The notes under the pieces: model-generated | What the model was told of the DNA's origin: nothing | Seen by the model: the letters and a program-made list of their open reading frames with translations, nothing else | Databases searched by the model: none | Assembly (NCBI GenBank): GCA_023422005.1 | Contig: JAEZSC010000006.1 | Span: 1-26,339 of the forward strand | Direction of reading: 5' to 3' | From: Bacillota bacterium | Lineage (GTDB): Bacteria > Bacillota > Clostridia > Christensenellales > UMGS416 | Length of the DNA: 26,339 nucleotides | Part shown: positions 1 to 6,158 of the stretch, piece by piece | Position numbering within the stretch: the first letter of the stretch is position 1 | Layout of the letters: every line of letters begins with the position of its first letter | Position numbers and translations under genes: made by a program

Positions 1-154
1 TCTATGATTTTGCTGGCTGTGTTCATCCTGTTCCCTCCCTCGGCGCAAGGCCGTTGCTCGATGCTGCAAGCATCCACCGAATATGTATGACATCGTCCGT
101 GGAGATATACCAATTCATTTCAATACACAGCTGTTCGATGTGCCGCTATGCGCA

Positions 155-183
155 TTGACAATCTATGGCGGCGAAAATAGAAT
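155..183 (+). promoter_or_regulatory. Sigma-A-type promoter of the ATPase operon
   Basis: The -35 box TTGACA (155-160) is separated by 17 bases from the -10 box TAGAAT (178-183). Transcription should start near 190. The promoter lies over the first in-frame ATG (165), so that ATG cannot be the start of the following gene. I recognise nothing in bases 1-154. Confidence 0.7.
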
Positions 184-214
184 CAGAACAAGCAAAGCGA
201 TACCAAAGCAAGAC

Positions 215-220
215 AAAGGA
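215..220 (+). promoter_or_regulatory. Ribosome binding site deciding a GTG start
   Basis: AAAGGA ends seven bases before a GTG at 228. With the promoter at 155-183, this places the start of the ATPase at GTG 228 instead of ATG 165. Confidence 0.65.
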
Positions 221-227
221 TCTGATC

Positions 228-1028
228 GTGATATATTTGCGCAGCATCTCCCTGCCGGAGGAACGCCCCAACACCTGGCCCTTCACGGTGCCGGCCATCG
301 CGGGCATACACACGCTGGCACTGCCCACGGCGGTCACGCTGCTGGCCGGCGACAACGGCACCGGCAAATCCACACTGCTGGAGGCGCTGGCCGTGAAGCT
401 GGCACTGCCCGCCGTGGGCCGCACCGACGCCGCCCGCGACGATACGCTGGCAGCCTTGCGCCCGATGGCCAGGCACATGCGGACGACCTTCGAGCGCCGG
501 CCCATCAACCGCTTGTTTCTGCGCAGCGAGGACTTTTTCAATTTCACGCTGGCGCTGCACCGGGAGCGCGAAGAAATGCGTGAAGAACTGGCCCGTGTGG
601 ACAAGGAATATGCCGGCCGCAGCCGCCTTACGCAGGACCTGGCGCGCATGGCTTATTCCGGCAGCATTGCCCAGATGCAAGGGCGGTACGGCGGCGATCT
701 GCTGGAAGCAGCCAGCCACGGCGAGAGCTTTCTGCGGCTGTTCCAGGAGCGGCTGACACCCGGCGGGCTGTATCTGCTGGACGAGCCCGAGGTTCCGCTG
801 TCGCCGCTGCGGCAGCTGGCGCTGTACGCGATGATCAAGGATCTGGCCCAACAGGATTGCCAGTTCCTCATCGCGACCCATTCGCCGATCCTGCTGTCCA
901 TGGAGGGCGCAACGGTGTACGACATGGAACAAAGCCCGCCGGCTGCCGTGGCCTGGGACGAGCTGCCCGGCGTTCAGCTGATGAAGGGTTTTCTCAACAG
1001 CCCCCGGTCCTACACCAGCCGGCTGTGA
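228..1028 (+). CDS. AAA/ABC-type ATPase (COG3910-like)
   Basis: A 266-residue soluble P-loop ATPase of the ABC/SMC-like AAA group. From GTG 228 the Walker A motif GDNGTGKST is at residues 41-49. A signature-like segment ASHGESFLRLF is near 162-172, Walker B YLLDEPEVPLSP near 182-193, and the H-loop ATHSP has its histidine at about 218. The N-terminus (IYLRSISL, then PFTVPAI) resembles the family's usual opening, which also favours the GTG start. No membrane segment, nuclease or other domain is fused to it. Homologues are widespread and usually annotated only as ATPase; the substrate is unknown. The gene has its own promoter and the next gene starts 16 bases after its stop, so the two are probably co-transcribed. 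The family call is secure; the role is not known. Confidence 0.85.
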   Translation: MIYLRSISLPEERPNTWPFTVPAIAGIHTLALPTAVTLLAGDNGTGKSTLLEALAVKLALPAVGRTDAARDDTLAALRPMARHMRTTFERRPINRLFLRSEDFFNFTLALHREREEMREELARVDKEYAGRSRLTQDLARMAYSGSIAQMQGRYGGDLLEAASHGESFLRLFQERLTPGGLYLLDEPEVPLSPLRQLALYAMIKDLAQQDCQFLIATHSPILLSMEGATVYDMEQSPPAAVAWDELPGVQLMKGFLNSPRSYTSRL

Positions 1029-1044
1029 CGCGAGGGGGATGGGC

Positions 1045-2112
1045 ATGACCAAGGAGCAATGGACCCGCTCTATGCAATGGCTGTATGAAGCAGGCAACCC
1101 CGCGCTGCAGCTGTGGGCGGCCCAGCGGCTGAACCTGCCGCCGAACGCCCTTCAGGCCTGCCGGACCGATCTAGTGGCCCACACAACGGCGGTCTATTGG
1201 AAAGAGAAGCTGTTGGGCATCGCCAGCCTTCCCCGGCGGCAGAGCACGCTGCACGGCAGCTTTGACTGGTGCCTGGAAAACTGCTCGTATATGGCAGCGC
1301 AGCTGGGCTTGCGAGAGCAGGACGACCCGGCGCTGCGGGCGTTGGACGACGGCCTGCTGGCTATCCTGGCGGAGAATGCGGAGCGCCCCGGCACGCTGAA
1401 CCCCGTGGAGGCCGCCATTCTGGCATCGCACCTGTTGGCCATGGGCCGCTCGGAGGGGCCGATACTGCACACCGCCTTGCAGCGCCTGCAGGATGGAGCG
1501 CAGCTTAACCGTCGCGGCAATTTCAACATCCATATGGACCCCTCCGGCCACCCGGCCATACCGGCGGCCCGCCGTGGCCACCCGCTGGTGGACCCTGCGC
1601 TGACCGACGGCAACCGCTACCGCTTCCCGCTGGTGCAGGACCTGGCCGCTTTTGCCCGCCTGCCTCAGAATGTTCTGCGGCAGCCGGAAGTGCAGGATTT
1701 GCTGGAGGAGTACTTTGGCTGCGTGCTGACCGAGGGCTACCAACGCCTGCCCTTGGGCTACGGCCTGATGCTGTGGCCGCCGCGCACTTATTATGGCATC
1801 GGCTGGTCGCTGCACGTGCCGGGCTTCCTGGATGACAACTTCACGCCCGCGACATTGTGGTGGGCGGCAGCCCTCTCGCCCTTTGCCGCCGCCCGGCACA
1901 GCCCGTGGTTCGCCCGGGCGCTGGCCCACTTGGAAACCTTCGCCCAGGATGGTGTCTACCGCTTCTCCGCGGCCTATGTGGCGGAACAGGCGGACAAATA
2001 CGCCGTGGGCGGCGAGCATATGGGCCTGGGCGAAGCGCGCCGCGGCCGTGACGCGCTGGCTATTACTTCTACGGCGTGGATGCTAAGGCTATATGAAAAT
2101 GTGCTAGTCTGA
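1045..2112 (+). CDS. Hypothetical protein, possibly an alpha/alpha-toroid fold
   Basis: A 355-residue protein I do not recognise. ATG 1045 is preferred over ATG 1039 because GAGGGGG (1032-1038) needs a spacer; the gene follows the ATPase by 16 bases. There is no signal peptide or membrane span. The sequence is rich in Trp, Tyr, Leu and Ala. Long helix-like stretches alternate with aromatic turns such as WPPRTYYGIGWSLHVPGF. The C-terminal part (DGVYRFSAAYVAEQ, GGEHMGLGE, ALAITSTAWMLRL) recalls the repeated helical hairpins of alpha/alpha-toroid proteins such as prenyltransferases and glycan lyases. That is only an impression, and I see no catalytic motif. The function may be linked to the ATPase by operon membership. 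Confidence 0.7.
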   Translation: MTKEQWTRSMQWLYEAGNPALQLWAAQRLNLPPNALQACRTDLVAHTTAVYWKEKLLGIASLPRRQSTLHGSFDWCLENCSYMAAQLGLREQDDPALRALDDGLLAILAENAERPGTLNPVEAAILASHLLAMGRSEGPILHTALQRLQDGAQLNRRGNFNIHMDPSGHPAIPAARRGHPLVDPALTDGNRYRFPLVQDLAAFARLPQNVLRQPEVQDLLEEYFGCVLTEGYQRLPLGYGLMLWPPRTYYGIGWSLHVPGFLDDNFTPATLWWAAALSPFAAARHSPWFARALAHLETFAQDGVYRFSAAYVAEQADKYAVGGEHMGLGEARRGRDALAITSTAWMLRLYENVLV

Positions 2113-2156
2113 ATGGACCCGACATCACTCTTTAACTAATGCCTTCAGCTAAAATT

Positions 2157-2214
2157 CCGCGCCTGTCGGCGCGGCCAAAGGGCTTTCCGATCGCCCTTTG
2201 GAAACCTTCGGCAC
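2157..2214 (+). repeat. Modular hairpin repeat, copy 1
   Basis: A head hairpin (CGCGCCTG...GGCGCG) at 2157-2174 joins directly to a tail hairpin whose arms CCAAAGGGC (2175-2183) and GCCCTTTGG (2193-2201) are perfectly complementary. The conserved trailer AAACCTTCGGCAC follows (2202-2214). The same tail occurs at 2607-2645 and 21644-21683 in the same orientation. Copy 1 starts 45 bases after the stop of the 355-residue protein. No coding potential is apparent. Confidence 0.85.
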
Positions 2215-2224
2215 ACTACCTAGG

Positions 2225-2521
2225 TTAAATGGACAATGTGTTAATCCTATCGATTAAATATCTCGCGACTACACGACAATCATGTATGTTTTTATCAAAT
2301 GTATCGGAACCAAAACTCTCAATGAAAATTGACTGTATCTCTTTGGCAAGCTCATCTTCATTAATATCTTTACGAAGTATTGCACAAATACTTTTGGCCT
2401 CTATATCGTATTCATCGGGAGGACAAAAAGCCAACAGTTCGATCGGGTCCCATTGGTCAACAACCTCTTTAACAAGCAGGACTAAGCGATTGTACTTCGT
2501 TTTCAGCTCTTCGTTACTCAA
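2225..2521 (-). CDS. DUF1871 family protein (YugE-like)
   Basis: A 98-residue acidic protein matching DUF1871 as I know it, typified by Bacillus YugE. The hallmark is VVDQWDPIELL followed by PPDEYDIEAKSI in the N-terminal half, then ELAKEIQSIF, SFGSDTF and CRVVARYLIDR. The family is small, cytosolic and of unknown function. The start is TTG (2521-2519). The ATG ten bases upstream is in another frame and closes after five codons. A modest AAAAAGG site lies about 11 bases from the TTG. The gene is much more AT-rich than its neighbours and lies between two direct copies of the hairpin repeat (2157-2214, 2590-2645), which suggests acquisition or a mobile cassette. Family assignment is good; the start is less certain. 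Confidence 0.8.
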   Translation of the reverse strand: MSNEELKTKYNRLVLLVKEVVDQWDPIELLAFCPPDEYDIEAKSICAILRKDINEDELAKEIQSIFIESFGSDTFDKNIHDCRVVARYLIDRINTLSI

Positions 2522-2589
2522 ACTGTTTCATACCTTTTTACTTTTATCCCTATTATAACATGTTGGTTAAATCCAAAGGAGAGGGATTT

Positions 2590-2645
2590 CGTGCCTGCGG
2601 GCACGACCAAGGGCTTTCCGATCGCCCTGTGGAAACCTTCGGCAC
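2590..2645 (+). repeat. Modular hairpin repeat, copy 2
   Basis: Head hairpin CGTGCC...GGCACG (2590-2605), then tail arms CCAAGGGC and GCCCTGTGG and the trailer AAACCTTCGGCAC ending at 2645. The head differs from copy 1 by paired changes (CGCGCC/GGCGCG to CGTGCC/GGCACG) that keep the stem, which suggests selection or a replication requirement for structure. Confidence 0.8.
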
Positions 2646-2732
2646 CCAACCGAGCCACGCACGTTGAATCATGCAACGGCGTGTACTCTGGGGCTGGCCG
2701 GAGCCTTAGGCTCCTGCTCGCCCATGCACCCT

Positions 2733-2761
2733 GGGATTCTTCGCTGCGCTCAGAATGACAG
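2733..2761 (-). repeat. CATTCTGAG...GAAGAATC dispersed repeat
   Basis: On the minus strand this reads CTGTCATTCTGAGCGCAGCG followed by AAGAATCCC. It is the same element as at 18046-18077 and, in expanded form, at 17979-18018. Its spurious translation (CHSERSEES) is common in databases, so it is a known type of intergenic repeat. Confidence 0.75.
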
Positions 2762-2903
2762 TTCGGCGTCACACACCCCGGCGCCGACGACGGTTCATCC
2801 GGCGGAGGCAAACGCACAACTAGAAAGAAACGCACACAAAAATCCGCCCGCAGGCGTTCTTTGGTTTCTCGTTCAATCAGAATGAGACTAATAATTAAGC
2901 GAA

Positions 2904-2929
2904 GGCCTGCCGACGGTTATCGGCAGGCC
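2904..2929 (-). terminator. Probable spo0A terminator
   Basis: A perfect 10-bp stem, GGCCTGCCGA with TCGGCAGGCC around the loop CGGTTA, lies 70 bases past the spo0A stop. On the minus strand it is followed by an AT-rich but interrupted U-tract (TTCGCTTAATTATT). Confidence 0.6.
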
Positions 2930-2998
2930 GATCTGTGACCATAATGCAAGCCGTCTGAATCGCGGCTGATGCCACAGCATCAACCGCAAAGCGCAGCG

Positions 2999-3778
2999 TT
3001 ACGCCGAGCGTTCAATATGCAGCTTGTCCGCAACCAGCGCGATAAACTCACCGTTGGTGGGTTTGTCGTTCTTCGTGTAGATGTTGTAGCCGAAGATGTT
3101 GTTGATGTTCTCGATGCGGCCGCGGGTCCAGGCCACCTCTATGGCGTGGCGGATAGCGCGCTCCACCTTGCTGGCGGTGGTGTTGAAACGGCGGGCCACA
3201 CCGGGGTACAGCTCCTTGGTGATGCTGTTGATGAGCTCGGAATCGTCGATGACCATCTTGACGGCCTCGCGCAGGAAGTGATAGCCCTTGATGTGGGCCG
3301 GGATGCCGATGGTCAGGAAGATGCTGGTGATCTCCTCATCCAGGCTGCGGGCCGGAGACTTCTGGGGCACGGTGAACTGGCGGGGTTCACCGCTCCGCTG
3401 GTGCTCCTGGCTCATCTCGCGGATGCGCTTGCACAGCACGTCCATGTCAAAGGGCTTGACCATGTAGTATTCCACGCCCAGCGACATGGCCTCCTGTATG
3501 ATGTTTTCGTGGCCAATAGCTGAAAGGATGATGACGCGGGGGCGGCGGATCTTGAGTTCGGGTAGTTTTTCCAGCACACCGATGCCGTCCAGCATGGGCA
3601 TGATCAGGTCAAGGATGATGACGTCAGGCTGTAACTTCTGGAGCTTCTCAAGGGCTTCCACCCCATTGCTGGCTTCGCCCACGACTTCGGCGAAATCTTG
3701 CATGCCGATGCACTCACTCATCATATCGCGCATCTGAGAGTTATCATCGACGACCAGTACCCGAATCCTTTCTGACAT
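2999..3778 (-). CDS. spo0A: Stage 0 sporulation protein A (Spo0A)
   Basis: The master regulator of sporulation entry, a DNA-binding response regulator phosphorylated through a phosphorelay or orphan kinases. The 259-residue length fits the family. The receiver domain covers residues 1-120: acidic pair D11/D12, phospho-acceptor D57 in DVIILDLIMPMLDG, the switch residue in ILSAIG, and the lysine in MVKPFD. A linker of about 25 residues leads to the Spo0A C-terminal domain with the near-invariant GYHFLREA, ELYPGVARRF, KVERAIRHAIEVAW and TNGEFIALVAD segments. The start is ATG 3778 with an AGGAGG site eight bases upstream. It is transcribed alone from the promoter at 3883-3911. Two 0A boxes in its leader indicate autoregulation. 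Its presence strongly supports an endospore-forming Clostridia host. Confidence 0.98.
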   Translation of the reverse strand: MSERIRVLVVDDNSQMRDMMSECIGMQDFAEVVGEASNGVEALEKLQKLQPDVIILDLIMPMLDGIGVLEKLPELKIRRPRVIILSAIGHENIIQEAMSLGVEYYMVKPFDMDVLCKRIREMSQEHQRSGEPRQFTVPQKSPARSLDEEITSIFLTIGIPAHIKGYHFLREAVKMVIDDSELINSITKELYPGVARRFNTTASKVERAIRHAIEVAWTRGRIENINNIFGYNIYTKNDKPTNGEFIALVADKLHIERSA

Positions 3779-3810
3779 GCCGTTTCCTCCTGCTTTTTAT
3801 TTCGACCCAA

Positions 3811-3817
3811 TTCGACA
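3811..3817 (-). promoter_or_regulatory. 0A box (Spo0A binding site), proximal
   Basis: A perfect TGTCGAA on the minus strand, 33 bases before the spo0A ATG. A degenerate half (TTCGACC on the plus strand) sits next to it at 3801-3807. Confidence 0.7.
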
Positions 3818-3844
3818 AGTTTTCTCTATTACTCTTGCGGGTAA

Positions 3845-3851
3845 TGTCGAA
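3845..3851 (+). promoter_or_regulatory. 0A box (Spo0A binding site), distal
   Basis: A perfect TGTCGAA on the plus strand, facing the proximal box 27 bases away. It lies about 25 bases downstream of the predicted transcription start, a position that fits repression of the sigma-A promoter or activation of a later one. Confidence 0.65.
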
Positions 3852-3882
3852 TCAAATCGTATGGATCAATCTTACGTTCTTG

Positions 3883-3911
3883 ATTATATACTGGCAATAA
3901 TTAACTGTAAA
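3883..3911 (-). promoter_or_regulatory. spo0A sigma-A-type promoter
   Basis: On the minus strand, TTTACA (3911-3906) is followed by a 17-base spacer and a perfect TATAAT (3888-3883). Transcription should start near 3876, giving a leader of about 98 bases that holds both 0A boxes. Confidence 0.75.
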
Positions 3912-4103
3912 TTCGCAATTTATAGCAATCTGCATCTTCATGCTTTCATTTTCTTTGTCTATCAATGATTTTATAGGTTTTTCGCATGTGTTTGTATAAA
4001 TGTAGATAGAATAAGACGGCGATATACAACATATAGTAGTTCGCCTTATCGATATTGTCACATCCCCCGCCGCCGCCGCATAGGATGTCGCAAGGACAAC
4101 TTT
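3912..4103. other. AT-rich intergenic stretch
   Basis: An AT-rich spacer between spo0A and the next gene. I see an imperfect hairpin near 4015-4045 (GGCGA...TCGCC arms with TATA inner arms) and no convincing promoter for the plus-strand gene. No coding region is supported. Confidence 0.5.
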
Positions 4104-4117
4104 AAAGGAGGCGCGCT

Positions 4118-4381
4118 ATGCGAAAAGGCATATTGTCCCTGATGATGCCAAACCAGCGCAGGAGCAAGAGCAAGAGCAAAAACATCCAGCTGGCCGAGCA
4201 GAAGGCCAACGGCGTGGCCGAGAAAGCCGCCCAGGAGCCGCTGCCGCCGCCGCAGGCGGAGATGCCGGTGGAGGAACCCTTCGTGCAGAAGGTTTACGTG
4301 CCCAAGACGCCGTCGCTGCTCAAAGCCGTTCACAAGCAGCACGACGAGATGGCCAAAAAATCCCGAAGACTGACTACATAA
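4118..4381 (+). CDS. Small basic hypothetical protein
   Basis: An 87-residue protein of unknown function. Translation is well supported: AAAGGAGG (4102-4109) precedes ATG 4118. The N-terminus is strongly basic (RRSKSKSKN). The middle is rich in Pro, Glu and Ala (PLPPPQAEMPVEEP). The C-terminal part, VYVPKTPSLLKAVHKQHDEMAKKSRR, is again basic and probably helical. There are no cysteines, signal peptide or membrane span, so it looks like a largely disordered, nucleic-acid- or membrane-surface-binding protein. It sits between spo0A and hcp without an evident operon partner. A role in spores is possible from its neighbour but is not shown by the sequence. Confidence 0.65.
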   Translation: MRKGILSLMMPNQRRSKSKSKNIQLAEQKANGVAEKAAQEPLPPPQAEMPVEEPFVQKVYVPKTPSLLKAVHKQHDEMAKKSRRLTT

Positions 4382-4397
4382 AACGAGAGAAAGACAA

Positions 4398-4431
4398 GAC
4401 AACGGCCATCCAAAAATGGACGGCCGTTGTC
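4398..4431 (-). terminator. Terminator between converging genes
   Basis: A 15-bp stem with one mismatch, arms GACAACGGCCATCCA and TGGACGGCCGTTGTC around AAAA. On the minus strand it is followed by a pyrimidine-rich tract (TTGTCTTTCTCTCGTTTT), so it should end the hcp transcript. It also follows the small plus-strand gene, where the U-tract is poor. Confidence 0.65.
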
Positions 4432-4451
4432 GTTGCCTGTGGCGGAAGAGT

Positions 4452-6017
4452 TTACGCACCCAAAATGGCCTTGAGATCCTCCTCCGGCGTGGTGACAAGC
4501 TGAATGTTGAACTTGTCCACGAGCACCGACAGCACGGCGGGCGACAGGAATGCCGGCAGCGTGGGCCCAAGACGGATGTTGCGGATGCCCAGCGACAGCA
4601 GCGTCAGCAGGATGCATACAGCCTTCTGCTCATACCACGAGAGCACCAGCGACAGCGGCAGGTCGTTGACGCCGCAGTTGAAGGCCTGGGCCAGCGCCAC
4701 AGCCACCTGTATGGCCGAGTAGGCATCGTTGCACTGGCCCATGTCCATGATGCGGGGCAGGCCGCCCACGGTGCCCAGGTTCAGGTCGTTGAAGCGGAAC
4801 TTGCCGCAGGCCAACGTGAGCACCGCGGTGTCCGGCGGCGTCTGCATGACGAAATCGGTGTAGTAGTTGCGCCCGGGGCGCGCGCCGTCGCAGCCGCCCA
4901 CCAGGAAGATGTGGCGCAGCGCGCCGGTCTTGACGGCCTCGATAACCGCGCCGGCCACGTTCATCACGGCGTCGTGCCCAAAGCCCGTCATGGTTTGGGC
5001 GCCGCCGTTGATGCCGGTGAACTGCCGATCCTCCGGCCAGCCGCCCAGTTCCAGCGCCCGGGCGATCACAGCGGAGAAGTCCTTCTTGCCGTCGGCAGTC
5101 TCATCCACATAGGCCACGCCGGGGAAGCCCACGGTGCCCGTGGAATACACGCGGTCGGCATAGCTGCCCTTGGGCGTCATCAGGCAGTTGGTCGTAAACA
5201 GGATGGGCGCGGGCAGGTCGCGGAACTCCTTCTGCTGGCTCTGCCAGGCGGTGCCGTAGTTGCCCTTGAGGTGCGGATAGGCCCGAAGCTTGGGATAACC
5301 GTGGGCAGGCAGCATCTCGCCATGGGTGTAGATGTTGATGCCCTTGCCGGTCGTCTGGTCCAACAGTTGCTTGAGGTCGTGCAGATCGTGGCCGGTCACG
5401 ACGATGAAAGGCCCTTTTTCCACCAGCATGGAAACGGTCGTGGGCTCGGGTTTGCCATAGGTGGAGGTGTTGGCACGATCCAGCAGCTCCATACACTTCA
5501 GGTTGATCTGGCCAAACTCCAGAATCAGCCCCAGCCAGCCTTCCACGCTATGCTCTTCGCCGATGGCCCGCAGGCCCTTGAAGAACCAGTTGTTGATTTC
5601 ATCATCGTGGAAGCCCAGCACATGGGCGTGCCACGCGTAAGCAGACATGCCCTTCATTCCGAAGAGCAGCGTGGAGCGCAGCGAAACCAGATCGGCATCG
5701 CCGCTGAACAGCGTATCGGCGTCCAGGTCTTCGGCGCCGCCCAAGGCTTCCTTCTCGGCGCGCACCTGATTGGTCAGCGCGTCGATTCGCTCAGGGTCAA
5801 AATTCGTGTTGGTCAGCGTGGCAAACAGGCTGTGCATGGCAAGCACAGCCAGATGCTGCGGCGGGTTTTTGTCGGCGGCGCGGGCCAGCCCCACCAGCGC
5901 GCCCACCAGGACATCTTGTCGATTGGACACATCGGGCTTTTTGCCGCAGACGCCGCTCACGGTGCAGCCTTTGCCGCCGGCGGCCTCTTCGCATTGATAA
6001 CAAAACATGTTGGACAC
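4452..6017 (-). CDS. hcp: Hybrid cluster protein (Hcp), NO/hydroxylamine reductase
   Basis: A 521-residue cytosolic iron-sulfur enzyme. Hcp reduces hydroxylamine in vitro and is linked to nitric oxide reduction in nitrosative stress. The N-terminal cluster ligands follow the anaerobe-type spacing C6-x2-C9-x8-C18-x5-C24 (FCYQCEEAAGGKGCTVSGVC). Hybrid-cluster ligand regions are visible: HGEMLPAHGYP, FTTNCLM, GGCDGARPGRNYYTDF, LACGKFRFND and GGLPRIMDMGQCND. Length and order match full-length Hcp. The start is GTG 6017, since AGGAGG lies eight bases upstream of it and 17 from the next ATG (6008). It is divergent from a Crp/Fnr regulator, the usual genomic arrangement for HcpR control. The -10 box lacks a good -35, as expected for an activated promoter. 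Confidence 0.97.
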   Translation of the reverse strand: MSNMFCYQCEEAAGGKGCTVSGVCGKKPDVSNRQDVLVGALVGLARAADKNPPQHLAVLAMHSLFATLTNTNFDPERIDALTNQVRAEKEALGGAEDLDADTLFSGDADLVSLRSTLLFGMKGMSAYAWHAHVLGFHDDEINNWFFKGLRAIGEEHSVEGWLGLILEFGQINLKCMELLDRANTSTYGKPEPTTVSMLVEKGPFIVVTGHDLHDLKQLLDQTTGKGINIYTHGEMLPAHGYPKLRAYPHLKGNYGTAWQSQQKEFRDLPAPILFTTNCLMTPKGSYADRVYSTGTVGFPGVAYVDETADGKKDFSAVIARALELGGWPEDRQFTGINGGAQTMTGFGHDAVMNVAGAVIEAVKTGALRHIFLVGGCDGARPGRNYYTDFVMQTPPDTAVLTLACGKFRFNDLNLGTVGGLPRIMDMGQCNDAYSAIQVAVALAQAFNCGVNDLPLSLVLSWYEQKAVCILLTLLSLGIRNIRLGPTLPAFLSPAVLSVLVDKFNIQLVTTPEEDLKAILGA

Positions 6018-6047
6018 AGTTTTTCCTCCTGCTCGAATGTTAGCCTA

Positions 6048-6053
6048 AGTATA
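6048..6053 (-). promoter_or_regulatory. -10 box of the hcp promoter
   Basis: TATACT on the minus strand, 31 bases before the hcp start codon. No recognisable -35 lies 16-18 bases upstream, which suggests dependence on an activator. Transcription should start near 6041. Confidence 0.5.
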
Positions 6054-6075
6054 AACAGTATGGCCCAGAGGGTCG

Positions 6076-6089
6076 GTATCCATGGCAAC
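6076..6089. promoter_or_regulatory. Candidate Crp/Fnr-type operator for hcp
   Basis: An imperfect 14-bp palindrome, GTATCCATGGCAAC (5 of 7 positions symmetric, core CCATGG). Its centre (6082.5) is 41.5 bases upstream of the predicted hcp transcription start, the class II activator position used by Crp/Fnr proteins. A wider inverted pair, AGGGTC (6069-6074) and GACCCT (6112-6117), lies in the same region. The assignment is inference. Confidence 0.4.
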
Positions 6090-6122
6090 ATATTTTTCAA
6101 GAATGGAACATGACCCTTTGGC

Positions 6123-6152
6123 TTGACAGCACCGAATATACCGCTTTATCAT
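6123..6152 (+). promoter_or_regulatory. Promoter of the Crp/Fnr regulator gene
   Basis: Perfect TTGACA (6123-6128), 18-base spacer, TATCAT (6147-6152). Predicted transcription starts at or within a few bases of ATG 6159, so the mRNA may be leaderless or nearly so. Confidence 0.55.
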
Positions 6153-6158
6153 GGGGCC

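Larger units (their letters stand above)
2522..2998. other. Intergenic stretch with repeats, no gene supported
   Basis: These 477 bases hold the upstream region of the DUF1871 gene, hairpin repeat copy 2 (2590-2645), one copy of the TGTCATTCTGAG...GAAGAATC repeat (2733-2761) and the spo0A terminator (2904-2929). A 105-codon reverse frame (2518-2835) reads straight through both repeats and is not a credible gene. Confidence 0.7.

Noticed and set aside
165..227. Longer N-terminus of the ATPase from ATG 165
   Set aside because: The ATG lies inside the promoter (155-183); GTG 228 has a ribosome site and gives the family N-terminus.
2518..2835. A 105-codon minus-strand frame containing CHSERSEES
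   Set aside because: It is a translation of the dispersed CATTCTGAG...GAAGAATC repeat and of hairpin repeat copy 2, not a gene.
4416..6113. A 565-codon open frame on the plus strand opposite hcp
   Set aside because: Its translation is low-complexity His/Gln/Gly/Arg sequence typical of the reverse strand of a GC-rich gene; the minus strand encodes an unmistakable Hcp.
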